Shown: positions 13,901-23,323 of the stretch, in pieces
Position numbering within the stretch: the stretch's first letter is position 1
How the letters are laid out: the number at the start of each line of letters is the position of its first letter
NCBI RefSeq assembly: GCF_021134715.1
Contig: NC_060017.1
Coordinates: 8,237,991 to 8,301,990, forward strand
Direction of reading: 5' to 3'
DNA from: Daphnia pulex
Taxonomy: Eukaryota; Arthropoda; Branchiopoda; Diplostraca; Daphniidae
DNA length: 64,000 nt
Position numbers and translations under genes: made by a program
The notes under the pieces: generated by a model
The model's database searches: none
What the model was told of the DNA's origin: nothing
Seen by the model: only the letters and a program-made list of their open reading frames with translations

Positions 13901-15479
13901 ACGAATTGCTGGCCAGCCAGCCACCATTTCCAGCCAACAGCCATGATGTTTATCCGCACAAAAGCGGAAAGATGGGCCTATTTAGCTATTGTTAGTTGTA
14001 TAATAGTTGTAGAGAACAGGAAGCTATGGGGAACTACTGGCCATATAGATTTTGCGGTCCTGTTATGCAATAAAAACTTACCCGGATATGGATGATGATG
14101 TTGAATGGCGCCATTTTTAGGGGGACGATCGATTTTTATTTTTCATCTTTCATTTTATCTCTCGGTTTTACACACTTTTTAGGCCTTGTGTGGTTTGCGA
14201 GACGTCAAACAGACCCTCCGCACTGCTCTGATAAATCTTTTATACCAACTATTTCCTTCCGAACACCCACAAAGTGCTTTCCCATTTTGGATCAAAGTCA
14301 CTTCCTGTCTGACGTCTCTTGATGTCTATTTTGATTCCAAGAATTCAATAGCGCATCCCATTCATACTAAAATAAATATAATCTTTTTTTTTTATCGGAC
14401 TAGATAAAAGTGTAACGAATAAGAACTTTTCACTAAATAAAAGATAATCGCACTTCACGACTATACATTTTAAAAATTAAGTTTTTGTTTTGTTATGAGC
14501 AAACGTTATGGTCTATTTGAATTCCTACATAAATTATGGACGCATAAAAGGTTTCTCAGTTATTGGATTCATTGAAAATACTTGTAGCATTAACGCGTTT
14601 CCCTTCCACTTTTATCAACGAATTTACAAAATTGAAAATTTGATTCTTCACTTTCCATTTTTTAATGTTTGCGATTCGTGCTACAAATTGCCACTTCGCC
14701 CACTTGCGGGTCTTCTTAGGAGGTTATCGTACAAAAGAGTTCAACTAGGGTTCATAGGCTACGCTATTTTTTTAAAAACTATATTTAACTTTCACGATTC
14801 GCTAGTGTGGTTGTAAAATTTGAGAAAGAAAAAAATGAATGAATCATAATTAATTTTGCACCAGTGTAGTTTATTTTTTAACAAGGTATGTTGCTGTTGT
14901 TAATGTAGTCTAACACTAAATGACTAAAGTTACTCAAATACATCTAGAAAACCTTAACTGGCCATTTTCACTAATAACGAAGACAATTCAATCCAGGAAG
15001 CATTCTTTCGTCGGCGTCCCGAGCTCACATCCGGATTCTGCCCTATGCTCCTACTGTCTGGCGAGGAACCAAGGAGTTGCCTATGGCAGAAAACAAAAAT
15101 CTGTGATTGTTCATTATACACACCGTAACTGCCTTTTTCAGGTAAGAAAATTATTATAATCTATATTTCTAGTTGTTCTGTGACGCTACTGGCGCACCAG
15201 AATTTTATTGACAATTGTCTGAATTCATAGACAATTGTTGGTAAATAAAATCTTAAAGAAGAACATTGGTAAAGAGAGGGAAGTAATTGATGCATTACTT
15301 GAAAAGCTAAACGCAGTCGCCTCGTTTAACTTACCTCTCTTGATACTTAGGCCTTAAGGGCTGGCAATACGAGTGACGATAGAAAAGGAATATTTTCTTT
15401 TTTTTTTTTTAATTGTACAACTACTATTAGTTTCAATATTTTTCATTACGAGTTAGGAGAAATTAGAAAGATATTCATA
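7981..15479. other. Long non-coding flank (part 2), no gene supported
   Basis: No gene can be supported. A 102-codon open frame at 14508-14816 and a 79-codon frame at 14920-15159 are in AT-rich DNA with no recognisable family. The second ends near a good splice donor (CAGGTAAG at about 15140), so a small exon is conceivable but unproven. A short perfect inverted repeat (ACAATTGTCT and AGACAATTGT) lies at 15211-15238. An A-rich run is at 9112-9140 and a T run at about 15401. Confidence 0.5.
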
Positions 15480-18400
15480 CTATTCCTCTGTGCCATATTC
15501 CTCCAGACGATCGATAATCCTCTGGCCTAGTCCGTGTTTGTTGCCTCTAGCACAATCGAGAGCAGTACGCCCTTGTTTATCGACATTCTTCACGTCCACC
15601 GCTTCAGTATTGAGGAGAATCTCGATCAGATCCATCGATTCTGCATTTCTCACTGCCATGTGAAGAGGTGTGACTCCGTTCTTGTCAGCGACGCCGGGGT
15701 TGGCTCCAATTTTAATCAGACGACGAGCATTGATTGTAATTGGCTTGGGTCTCTTAATTGCGTAATGAAGAGGTGTCCTTCCGTCGTTGTCAACTGGGTT
15801 GATGTTGCATTGCCCGGTTCCCAGGATGATGTCAATGAGTTCCGTCGTCTCTTCTTTTTGTGCCGCCAAATGCAGTGGAGTAATTCCAGTTTTATTGGCA
15901 ATGTTGGGATCGGCTCCCTTTTTAATTAGATAAGGAACATTTACTGTACGATTCGATCCATCCATTGCGTGATGGAGAGGTGTGTGGCCATCGTTGTCCA
16001 ATCCGTTGATGTCGAATTTTCCCGTTTCCAGAATGGCGTCGATAAGATCCGTCGTCTTTTCATTAGCTGCCGCTACGTGAAGTGCGTTCGTTCCGTTTTC
16101 TCCCCATGTCAACGCGCTAATATCTTGTCCATTTTCTATCAAGAAACGAATCGTTTTCATGTCCGGATCTTCTTTGATGTGACCTGGTACCAATGCCGCA
16201 ATGTTCCCCGATTCTTTGTTGATTTCTGACTGTACGGCGCCTTTCTCTTTCAACAGATTGGCAATTCTCTCACCGTGCCCGTGTTTGTTGTCCTTTGCGT
16301 AATCTAGCGCATTTCTTCCCCAGTTGTCCAAGTAATTGACATCGACGTCTGGATGATTGAGTAGTAACTCGACGAGGCGCACGTCTTTGGCGGAAAAGAC
16401 CGCCAGATGTAGCGGAGTGATTCCGTCCTTGTTGGCAATGCTGGGGTCGGCTCCCATGTTGATCAGGTGAACAACATTTATTGTAGGGTAGAGTCCCAGT
16501 ATTGCGTTATGGAGAGGTGTCAGTCCGTCGTTGTCACCTCCGTTGATGTCGAATTCTCCCGTTTCCAGAATGACGTCGATGACATCTGTCGTCTTTGCAT
16601 AATATGAGGCCACATGAAGTGCATTCATTTTGCTCTCCCCCCATGCCTCAGTGCTAAGATCTAATCCATTTTTGATCAGTGCACGAATTTTTTCGACGTC
16701 CGAATCGAAGATCGCTTTTAATACCGTCCGTGTCGCAATTTGCTTTGTTTGGTCGTCGACTTTAGCTGTGACGACGTCGCTTTTTTTGGACTGATTAGCA
16801 ATTATTTGCTTGAGATTTTGCGCACCTCTCCCAACGCTGTCCCAGTAGTTATAGGTGTTGATTAGCTTTGGCATCAAGGCGAGAGTAGTATTCAAGGTGT
16901 TAGTTAATCCTGCGATACAAGCAGTGTTTCCGTCTTTGTCAAGAGCATCGACGTCAACTTGTGCGAGTCCCAGGATTTGTCCTGTAATTTCAGTTATTTC
17001 TTTAATACAGTCGCCCAAATGAAGGGGGGTGACTCCATTCTTGTCGGCTTTGTTGGGATTTGTACCCATTTGAGTCGCATCAGGGGCATTTACGGTAGGA
17101 TTGGTTCCATCGTGATTGAGGGTAGTGTTTCCATCTTTGTTAAGTTTGTTGGAATTTAATTTCCCGGTTTCCAGAAAGGCTTCGAGTTTTGGTTTAGCTT
17201 CCGCCACATCAAGTTCATTGAATCCCATCTGGTCACCGAAGGCAGTGATAAAATCTGATATGATATTTTTAAACGCGTTAGAATTTTTGATTGCGCTCAA
17301 AACCGGTGCCGCAAAGTTCTCCGGTCCCTGGTTGATTCCTTCATCTTCGGCGCCCTTTTCCTTCAAAAGAGTAACAATTCTCTCACTCTGCCCGTGTTCG
17401 TTTTCCCTTGCGTAATGTAGTGCACTTTGTCCGCTATTGTCCAAATAGTTGACATCCACGTCTTGATGATTCAAGAGTAACTCAACAATGTCCATGTCTT
17501 TTGCATATTTTGCCGCCAGATGCAGCGGAGTTTGTCCGTTTTTGTCGGTAGCGTTTGGATCAGCTCTTTTAGATAAGAGAAATCGAGCGATAGTCGCGTT
17601 GGATGTCTTGATTGCCATATGGAGTGCAGTCAATCCAGAGTTGTTACTTTCGTTGATATCAATTCGCTTTTCATTCGCTAGAAGTAAGTCGAGAATATTG
17701 GAATCCTCAGTAAATGCCGCTGCCAGATGAAAAGGAGTGATTCCATCATTGTCGCGCGTGGTGGGATCGGCTCCCTTTTCCAGCAAGTAGCGAGCCATTG
17801 CCGCGTTGTTAGCACTGAATGCGAAATGAAGAGCCGTTTTGCCATCTCTATCACGGCCATCAATGTCGACTTGTTTCATTTGCAGGGCAAAGTCGATGTC
17901 CGCTTTTTCGAATGCCTGAAATGCCGCCAGATGCAGTGGAGTGGTGGGATGGGCTCCCCTTTGAATCAGTTGCCAAGCATTTATTTTCATTTTGGATCCT
18001 TCCATTGCGTGAGGGAGAGGTGTTTCTCCGTCGTTGCCATTTTTGTTAAAATCGAATTTTACACTTGTCAAAATGAAATCCAGTAATTGCGTCCATACCG
18101 CGCCATGTTCGTTCTTTCCGCTATCTCGCAATGTCGCGTTGCTGATACCTGCTCTCATCTTCATCAGGGCGGTAATGAATTCTACGCCTAAAAGGTTGGC
18201 AGCGCTACTTAGCATAATTGCTATAATGTCCTCTGTTTCGTTGTTGACTTGTGTTTCCACGACGCCGTTTCTCTTCAAGAGGTTGGCAATTCTTTGACCG
18301 TGCCCGTGCAGATTGTTCTTTGCGTAATGTAGCGCATTTCCTCCATTGCTGTCCAGATAGTTAACGTCCACGTCTTTGTGACTCAGGAGTAACTCGATAG

Positions 18401-21400
18401 TGTCCACGTCTTGAGCGTCGCGTGCATAAAAGACCGCCACCTGGAGTGGACTATATCCATTTTCATGGGTAGTCGCGTTGGGATTAGCTCGTTCTGATAA
18501 CAGAAAGCGAGCGGCGGTCACGTTGGATGTCCTCATTGCGAAATGAAGGGCAGTCATTCCAGACTGGCTACTTTCGTTGATGTCGACTTTTTCGTTGTCT
18601 AGCAGCAAGCGGAGGAAATCGGAATCCGTAATGGATGCCGCTGCCACATGCAGCGGCGTGATACCATCGTTGTCGCGTATGGTGGGATCGGCTCCCTTCT
18701 CCAGCAAGTAGCGAGCCATTTCCACCTTGTTTTCACGTATTGCATAATGTAAAGGTGTTACCCCATTTCCGTCGCGGCTATTTATATCGAATTTCCCAGT
18801 TGCCAGGATGACATCGAGCGACTCCGGTTTTGGCGCATATTTTGAGGCCGCATGAAGTGCATTCGTTCCTCCACCCCATGTCGCTTTGCTGAGATCTTCT
18901 CCCTTTTCCATCAAGTTTCGAATCTCTTTTACATCCGAAAATTTTACTTCGCCATAAAGATGGAATTCTGAAGCTGTCTGGAATTTGTCTTGACATTCAT
19001 CTTCATCATCGCCCTTTAACAAGTTACTGTTTAGAAGTTGATGAAAGTGTTTCGCAATTCCACGAATCGAATTTCTGTTCAAGTTTAGCCGTCCGTCAAA
19101 GCTGTATTTCTCTTTCAATAGATTAATAATGATTTCACTTTGCCCGTGCTTGTTCTTTTTTGCATAGTGTAGCGCATTTTGTCCCTTAACGTCTAAAGCA
19201 TGGACGTCGAGGTCCTTGTGATTCGCGAGTAGCTCGACGATGTCCATGTTTTTGGCATAACCAGCCGCCAGATGGAGTGGAGTGACTCCATTTTTTTTAT
19301 TGGCGACGTTGGGGTTGGCTCCTTTTGATAATAGGAAGCGAGCGGCAGTCACGTTTGATGTCTTGATGGCCATATGGAGGGCAGTGTCTCCAGGTGTGTT
19401 GTTGCTGTCATTTAAGTCAACTTTTCCACGTTCCACAAGTAAATCGAGAATCTTCAAATCCTTATGCAATGCTACTGCTACTTGCAATGGAGTGTTGCCG
19501 TTATTGTCGCCCGTAGTGGGGTCGGCTCCTTTTTCCAACAAGCATTCAACAACGTTGGCGTTATTGCCGCGTATGGCGAAGCACAGAGGGGTTTCTCCAT
19601 TTTCATAACGGTCGTGGATATCGAAGTTTCCTTCCTTCATCATTTCATCGATTTCCTTTGAACTCTTTGCTCTTGCTATTCGGAGTCCATCTTTTAATGT
19701 AAAGTTAGTTGAAGGAGGATCGGCACGGTTCTCTGCAAAACGGCGAGCCACACCTGTTTCGCTGTCGAATTCTTCAACTGCCTCACTGCGAAAAGGGGTT
19801 CTTTCTCGTCCTTTTTCCTTGGCAATGCCTTTTCTTATTAACTGAGCAAATATTTTCCCTTCGAGTGTCTGCTTGTTATTCTCGGTGCAAGTTACTAGTT
19901 TTTCTTGGTTGTTTTTTTCCAGCACCTGCAGTAGTCGTAATAGATCTATGATTTTGAAGTCCTTTGTTCCGTGCAGCAATGCCTGTAATTGAAGTGTTGG
20001 ATTCAAAAAATCGCCCCAATAAGTTTGATCTGCGCCCTTTCTCATCCGGCATCCTTCAGTGGTTTTACTGGACCCGCAGGCGGCACTAGGAAGTGCAGTC
20101 ACTCCTAGTTCGTTCGGATCGTTGACATTGCCCATCCCTTTAATTGATTTAGCTAGTAGAAGTAGATCGAAGATTTCGTTGTTATCCGTTTCCTGTGCTG
20201 CTGCCACATGAAGAGGAGTTAGACCACGTTTGTCAAAAATGTTGGGATGGGCTCCTTTGTTTATCAAGTGTTTGACTGCGATGACGTTGGAGGCGAGAGC
20301 GGCAGCATGAAGCGCAGTTTGTCCCGATTCGTTAACATCGTCAATTTTGACTTTGTCATGTGCGAGTAGCAGATCGAAGATCTCCGTCTCCTTTGTGAAG
20401 ATGGCGGCCACCTGAAGTGCGTCGTTTCCCGTGTCGTCGCGCATCGTTGGGTCGGCTTGAAGGTTTTGTAGAAAATGTTTGACCATTTGGGTTTTCGAAT
20501 ACCTGATGGCACATTGGAGCGGAGTAATTCCCTTGTAGATGGTGTTGATTTGATACTTCCCGCTCTCAATTAGTTCATCAATAATGACGGCTCCTTCCAT
20601 ATAAATGAGAGAGAATAACGGATGCCACGAATTCAGATGCGAAACGACTTTGATTATGTCGAACATGACGTTTCGGTTACTTTTAGGAGGGAGAGAGTAT
20701 TTGAAAAAACCATTGTAGTCGTATCCTACTTCAGTCATCTGTTTGTTGACGTAAGTGACTAAGGATTGGCAGTTGGATTTCCGGATGTGGTACTTTTCTG
20801 GAATCATTTGTTGGGTCCACAGTATTGCCAGAAGATCCTTGATCGATCCCTTGCCCGTCAAATTGTCAACAATGGGTTTGACTTTATTTCGGCCTTCGCC
20901 ATAAAATTTGTCCCTGACGTTTATTTTGTTTAGGGATCGTTGTAAAGTGATGTAGTCGATGCCCTTTTCTAGTGACCACCAATAGTCTCCCTCTGTTTCA
21001 CTTGTCGTTTTGAAGACGACGAAAGCGTGAAACGCTTGCTTGAAATCTTTCATCGCGTTTATGCTACATTGGTGAGTTTCGAACAGGGTGATTTTCGATG
21101 CTTTGTCGAGGTCTTTTAAAACGTCCAGCATTTCAGGTATTTCAGCTTCAGCTTCGTCGAGTTCTTCCACAGCTTCTTTGTTGAGTAAATATCGAACTAG
21201 CGCAGGTTCCGTTATTTCGTAATCCGTATCAGGGTTGTTATCAGCATCGGGCACGAAGCTTAACTTTTGCTTGGACTCGCCCCCAAGCAATGGACGAAAC
21301 CTCCAAAAATACACGTACGCACAAAATAATAGCAAACCTGGGATACCAACGAGGAAGTAGTACTCCATGGTGTAAATGGCTGATGCTCCAATGTTCGAAA

Positions 21401-21413
21401 AACACTGAATCAC
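15480..21413 (-). CDS. Giant membrane-anchored ankyrin-repeat protein, 1977 residues
   Basis: The frame is single-exon and uninterrupted. A hydrophobic segment at about residues 17-36 followed by WRFR suggests a membrane anchor; Met16 is an alternative start that aligns better with the paralogue at 23324-25882. Residues 50-230 form a domain shared with that paralogue: H129 in an AFHAFVVF strand, WWSLEK at 145-150, and C215 in SNCQSLV. The His-strand then Asn-Cys-helix order resembles permuted papain-like folds (LRAT, PPPDE), which is inference. From about residue 290 to the end there are dozens of ankyrin repeats with TPLHLAA cores. They are organised in about five larger blocks, each ending with an ALHYAKxNKHGxxxRI motif and LLKEKGA. 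Between about residues 1440 and 1600 the repeats are degenerate. Function is unknown. Ankyrin arrays bind proteins, so an adaptor or sensor role is possible. Confidence 0.85.
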   Translation of the reverse strand: MIQCFSNIGASAIYTMEYYFLVGIPGLLLFCAYVYFWRFRPLLGGESKQKLSFVPDADNNPDTDYEITEPALVRYLLNKEAVEELDEAEAEIPEMLDVLKDLDKASKITLFETHQCSINAMKDFKQAFHAFVVFKTTSETEGDYWWSLEKGIDYITLQRSLNKINVRDKFYGEGRNKVKPIVDNLTGKGSIKDLLAILWTQQMIPEKYHIRKSNCQSLVTYVNKQMTEVGYDYNGFFKYSLPPKSNRNVMFDIIKVVSHLNSWHPLFSLIYMEGAVIIDELIESGKYQINTIYKGITPLQCAIRYSKTQMVKHFLQNLQADPTMRDDTGNDALQVAAIFTKETEIFDLLLAHDKVKIDDVNESGQTALHAAALASNVIAVKHLINKGAHPNIFDKRGLTPLHVAAAQETDNNEIFDLLLLAKSIKGMGNVNDPNELGVTALPSAACGSSKTTEGCRMRKGADQTYWGDFLNPTLQLQALLHGTKDFKIIDLLRLLQVLEKNNQEKLVTCTENNKQTLEGKIFAQLIRKGIAKEKGRERTPFRSEAVEEFDSETGVARRFAENRADPPSTNFTLKDGLRIARAKSSKEIDEMMKEGNFDIHDRYENGETPLCFAIRGNNANVVECLLEKGADPTTGDNNGNTPLQVAVALHKDLKILDLLVERGKVDLNDSNNTPGDTALHMAIKTSNVTAARFLLSKGANPNVANKKNGVTPLHLAAGYAKNMDIVELLANHKDLDVHALDVKGQNALHYAKKNKHGQSEIIINLLKEKYSFDGRLNLNRNSIRGIAKHFHQLLNSNLLKGDDEDECQDKFQTASEFHLYGEVKFSDVKEIRNLMEKGEDLSKATWGGGTNALHAASKYAPKPESLDVILATGKFDINSRDGNGVTPLHYAIRENKVEMARYLLEKGADPTIRDNDGITPLHVAAASITDSDFLRLLLDNEKVDINESSQSGMTALHFAMRTSNVTAARFLLSERANPNATTHENGYSPLQVAVFYARDAQDVDTIELLLSHKDVDVNYLDSNGGNALHYAKNNLHGHGQRIANLLKRNGVVETQVNNETEDIIAIMLSSAANLLGVEFITALMKMRAGISNATLRDSGKNEHGAVWTQLLDFILTSVKFDFNKNGNDGETPLPHAMEGSKMKINAWQLIQRGAHPTTPLHLAAFQAFEKADIDFALQMKQVDIDGRDRDGKTALHFAFSANNAAMARYLLEKGADPTTRDNDGITPFHLAAAFTEDSNILDLLLANEKRIDINESNNSGLTALHMAIKTSNATIARFLLSKRADPNATDKNGQTPLHLAAKYAKDMDIVELLLNHQDVDVNYLDNSGQSALHYARENEHGQSERIVTLLKEKGAEDEGINQGPENFAAPVLSAIKNSNAFKNIISDFITAFGDQMGFNELDVAEAKPKLEAFLETGKLNSNKLNKDGNTTLNHDGTNPTVNAPDATQMGTNPNKADKNGVTPLHLGDCIKEITEITGQILGLAQVDVDALDKDGNTACIAGLTNTLNTTLALMPKLINTYNYWDSVGRGAQNLKQIIANQSKKSDVVTAKVDDQTKQIATRTVLKAIFDSDVEKIRALIKNGLDLSTEAWGESKMNALHVASYYAKTTDVIDVILETGEFDINGGDNDGLTPLHNAILGLYPTINVVHLINMGADPSIANKDGITPLHLAVFSAKDVRLVELLLNHPDVDVNYLDNWGRNALDYAKDNKHGHGERIANLLKEKGAVQSEINKESGNIAALVPGHIKEDPDMKTIRFLIENGQDISALTWGENGTNALHVAAANEKTTDLIDAILETGKFDINGLDNDGHTPLHHAMDGSNRTVNVPYLIKKGADPNIANKTGITPLHLAAQKEETTELIDIILGTGQCNINPVDNDGRTPLHYAIKRPKPITINARRLIKIGANPGVADKNGVTPLHMAVRNAESMDLIEILLNTEAVDVKNVDKQGRTALDCARGNKHGLGQRIIDRLEEYGTEE

Positions 21414-21718
21414 TTTTTTTCGGTGTTAATTTTTATTCCGTCTACACTTTGCAGTAGGCTACGTTTCAGCACTTGTGCGATGTATCTGTTAGTGGTGGAA
21501 CAACCAATTCGACTGATTTACATGTCAATGTCATAGATAAGAATTTATCGCGTCAGTTGAATTAATCAGCCTCGTCGTCAGCGACTCAATGTAATCTTCC
21601 ACCTGATAGGGTTTCGTGTCCAGTTCGAAAGGTGTTATGTCAATTTGTTGTAAACAGGCCAACAACAGCAATCAACAGTTGCATTGTTTAGTCTGATTAT
21701 ACCGTTCCACTTCTAGGT
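21414..21718. other. Duplicated 5' flank of ankyrin gene 1
   Basis: This segment resembles the flank of ankyrin gene 2 at about 25920-26270. Shared pieces include CACTTTGCAGTA, TTTCAGCACTT and TTGCATTGTTTA. The similarity shows that the duplication reached past the gene starts. It probably contains the promoter of the minus-strand gene, and it merges into an intron-like acceptor (CTTCTAG) of the WDFY3 fragment on the plus strand. Confidence 0.5.
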
Positions 21719-22960
21719 GACGTTCCAAATTGACGTTGGCCTCATCCGTTTTCGGCTACATCGGCACGGGGCCCGTCATGGCCCCGCCAGAAAAACCTCG
21801 ACTGGAATCAAGGGCCGTGTTATCTCGTCAAACACGTGTTCAGTCCGAAGTGATCCAGTGGATATACAGGACGTCGGCAGCCTCCAGGCGACGCCTCAGT
21901 TGCCGCGGTAGGCGGAGGCCCTGTGCTCGTTGGTCAACGAGGAGCGGATCGATATACGTTTCGAACGCGTCCGCCATGAGCCTATTGACTTTGTTCAAGA
22001 TCCGCGAGTTACCGCAGGACGAACTCGCGCTCCGTGGCCAAACAGTTTGGCATATACTGTTGTTGGACGAGAACACTTCCCGATCCGGCTGCTGCACAAA
22101 GCGGCTGGACATCTATCCGACTCGGCCAGCACCCTGTGCGTCTTTTGCCTGCGTTTCATCTGCACGAGAATATTGGGTGGGAAGTCGAAGCGGAGGGTCT
22201 GACTCTCCTCTTCAAATTGCTACTCGTCCACTACAGGGGCGTCATCGATCAGACGTGAGAAATTCTTCCTTACTTTGTCATTGAAATGTTTCAGAATGTC
22301 CTGATAATGTGTTGTTGATTTCTGATTTCAGCATTTCAGCAACCTGCAGAGCCAACAGCTTCCAGGGTTTTAGCTGATGGGCTGGATGCTAGTCAGCCAC
22401 ACCAGCCTGCTTAAGCATTATGAATTCGGAGGAGAGCAGCGTGGACAAGGCACTGCTCCAGTTCTCCTCTTTTACGTTGACAACAACGCGCAATAGAGTA
22501 CCTGTCGTACGACTGCCGGCAACGTCATCCTGGGCCGGCAGGGAGTCCTGAACTTCGTCACTCAGATCGGTGGCAGTCTCCAGAATTTGGCGCCCAACAT
22601 TTTATAACTTGCCGGCCGCTTGGTGGACAAGCTCTGGCCGAGCGTCTTCAACTGGGACCCCCACTACGCTTAGATTTCATCGTCTAGCTCATCACGCAGG
22701 CCAAGAAGCGGACGTCGAGCGTCGGCGGCAACAACAGCAGCGGCTTCGGCTCTTCTGGCCTCTCAGTCACTGGACAACATGAACCGCTGTCTCATCGAAG
22801 ACATTGGTAAAGTTTGTCTATGTTTGAAAATTTTGATTTGACCATTAATTTTACTTTTTATTTTATTTTAGTTTAGTCCACTCTTTTAGATGTGACGTCC
22901 GAATCCGGCGCAACGGCAGCGAATCGTTGGTGACAGTCAAGTCCTATTCTGTTCCACCCG
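21719..22960 (+). pseudogene. WDFY3/blue cheese (BEACH protein) fragment, frameshifted
   Basis: Pieces in changing frames match WDFY3/Bchs. They include an IGTGPVMAP piece then NQGPCYLVKHVF, NASAMSLLTLFKIR, SVAKQFGI, IRLLHKAAGHLSDSASTL, and further on GRLVDKLWPS, DFIV and LITQAKKRTSS. The order follows the family, but about 500 family residues between the two groups are missing. Several frameshifts and stops break the reading. GT-AG introns survive (for example 22255 to about 22331 and 22807 to about 22871), so this is a DNA-level copy and not a processed one. WDFY3 is a large autophagy scaffold for protein aggregates; this piece cannot make it. The assignment rests on recognising family motifs and has not been searched. 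Confidence 0.75.
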
Positions 22961-23323
22961 GGGTATATAGAACAGCGAATGAGGTAAACGAACGAAACAT
23001 TAATCGATTCATTAGGACAGCAATTTTAGACATGATAAAGAATTTGAATGCCACACCCATTTGCACTGAAAATATGTAAACGATAAGCGGTTTTTCCTTG
23101 TGAAACACAATATTTGAAACTTTTATTTAGATACCCAAGCCGTGTAATTGTCACCGTAGGTTAAAATGCTTTATTACTTATACAATATCTTGTTAGGACA
23201 TACTACTAGAAATAAGGAAATAGGTAGACAGCAGTTTGTGATTTTTCCTCTGCCACGTACATTCTCAGACGGGCAATCACCTCATTCGTCTTTTTTTGGA
23301 TAGGGACAGATGGAGTAGAATAA
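22961..23323. other. Spacer between WDFY3 fragment and ankyrin gene 2
   Basis: No complete gene is seen. A 60-codon minus-strand frame at 23206-23388 contains a stretch (VIARLRMYV) that weakly resembles the end of ankyrin protein 1 (IIDRLEEYG). It may be the remnant of a longer C-terminus of ankyrin gene 2. Confidence 0.35.

Noticed and set aside
14508..14816. Small protein gene of 102 residues
   Set aside because: AT-rich, no family resemblance, no promoter or splice support.
17116..18297. Several plus-strand frames of 76-119 codons
   Set aside because: They are shadows of the ankyrin repeats on the minus strand.
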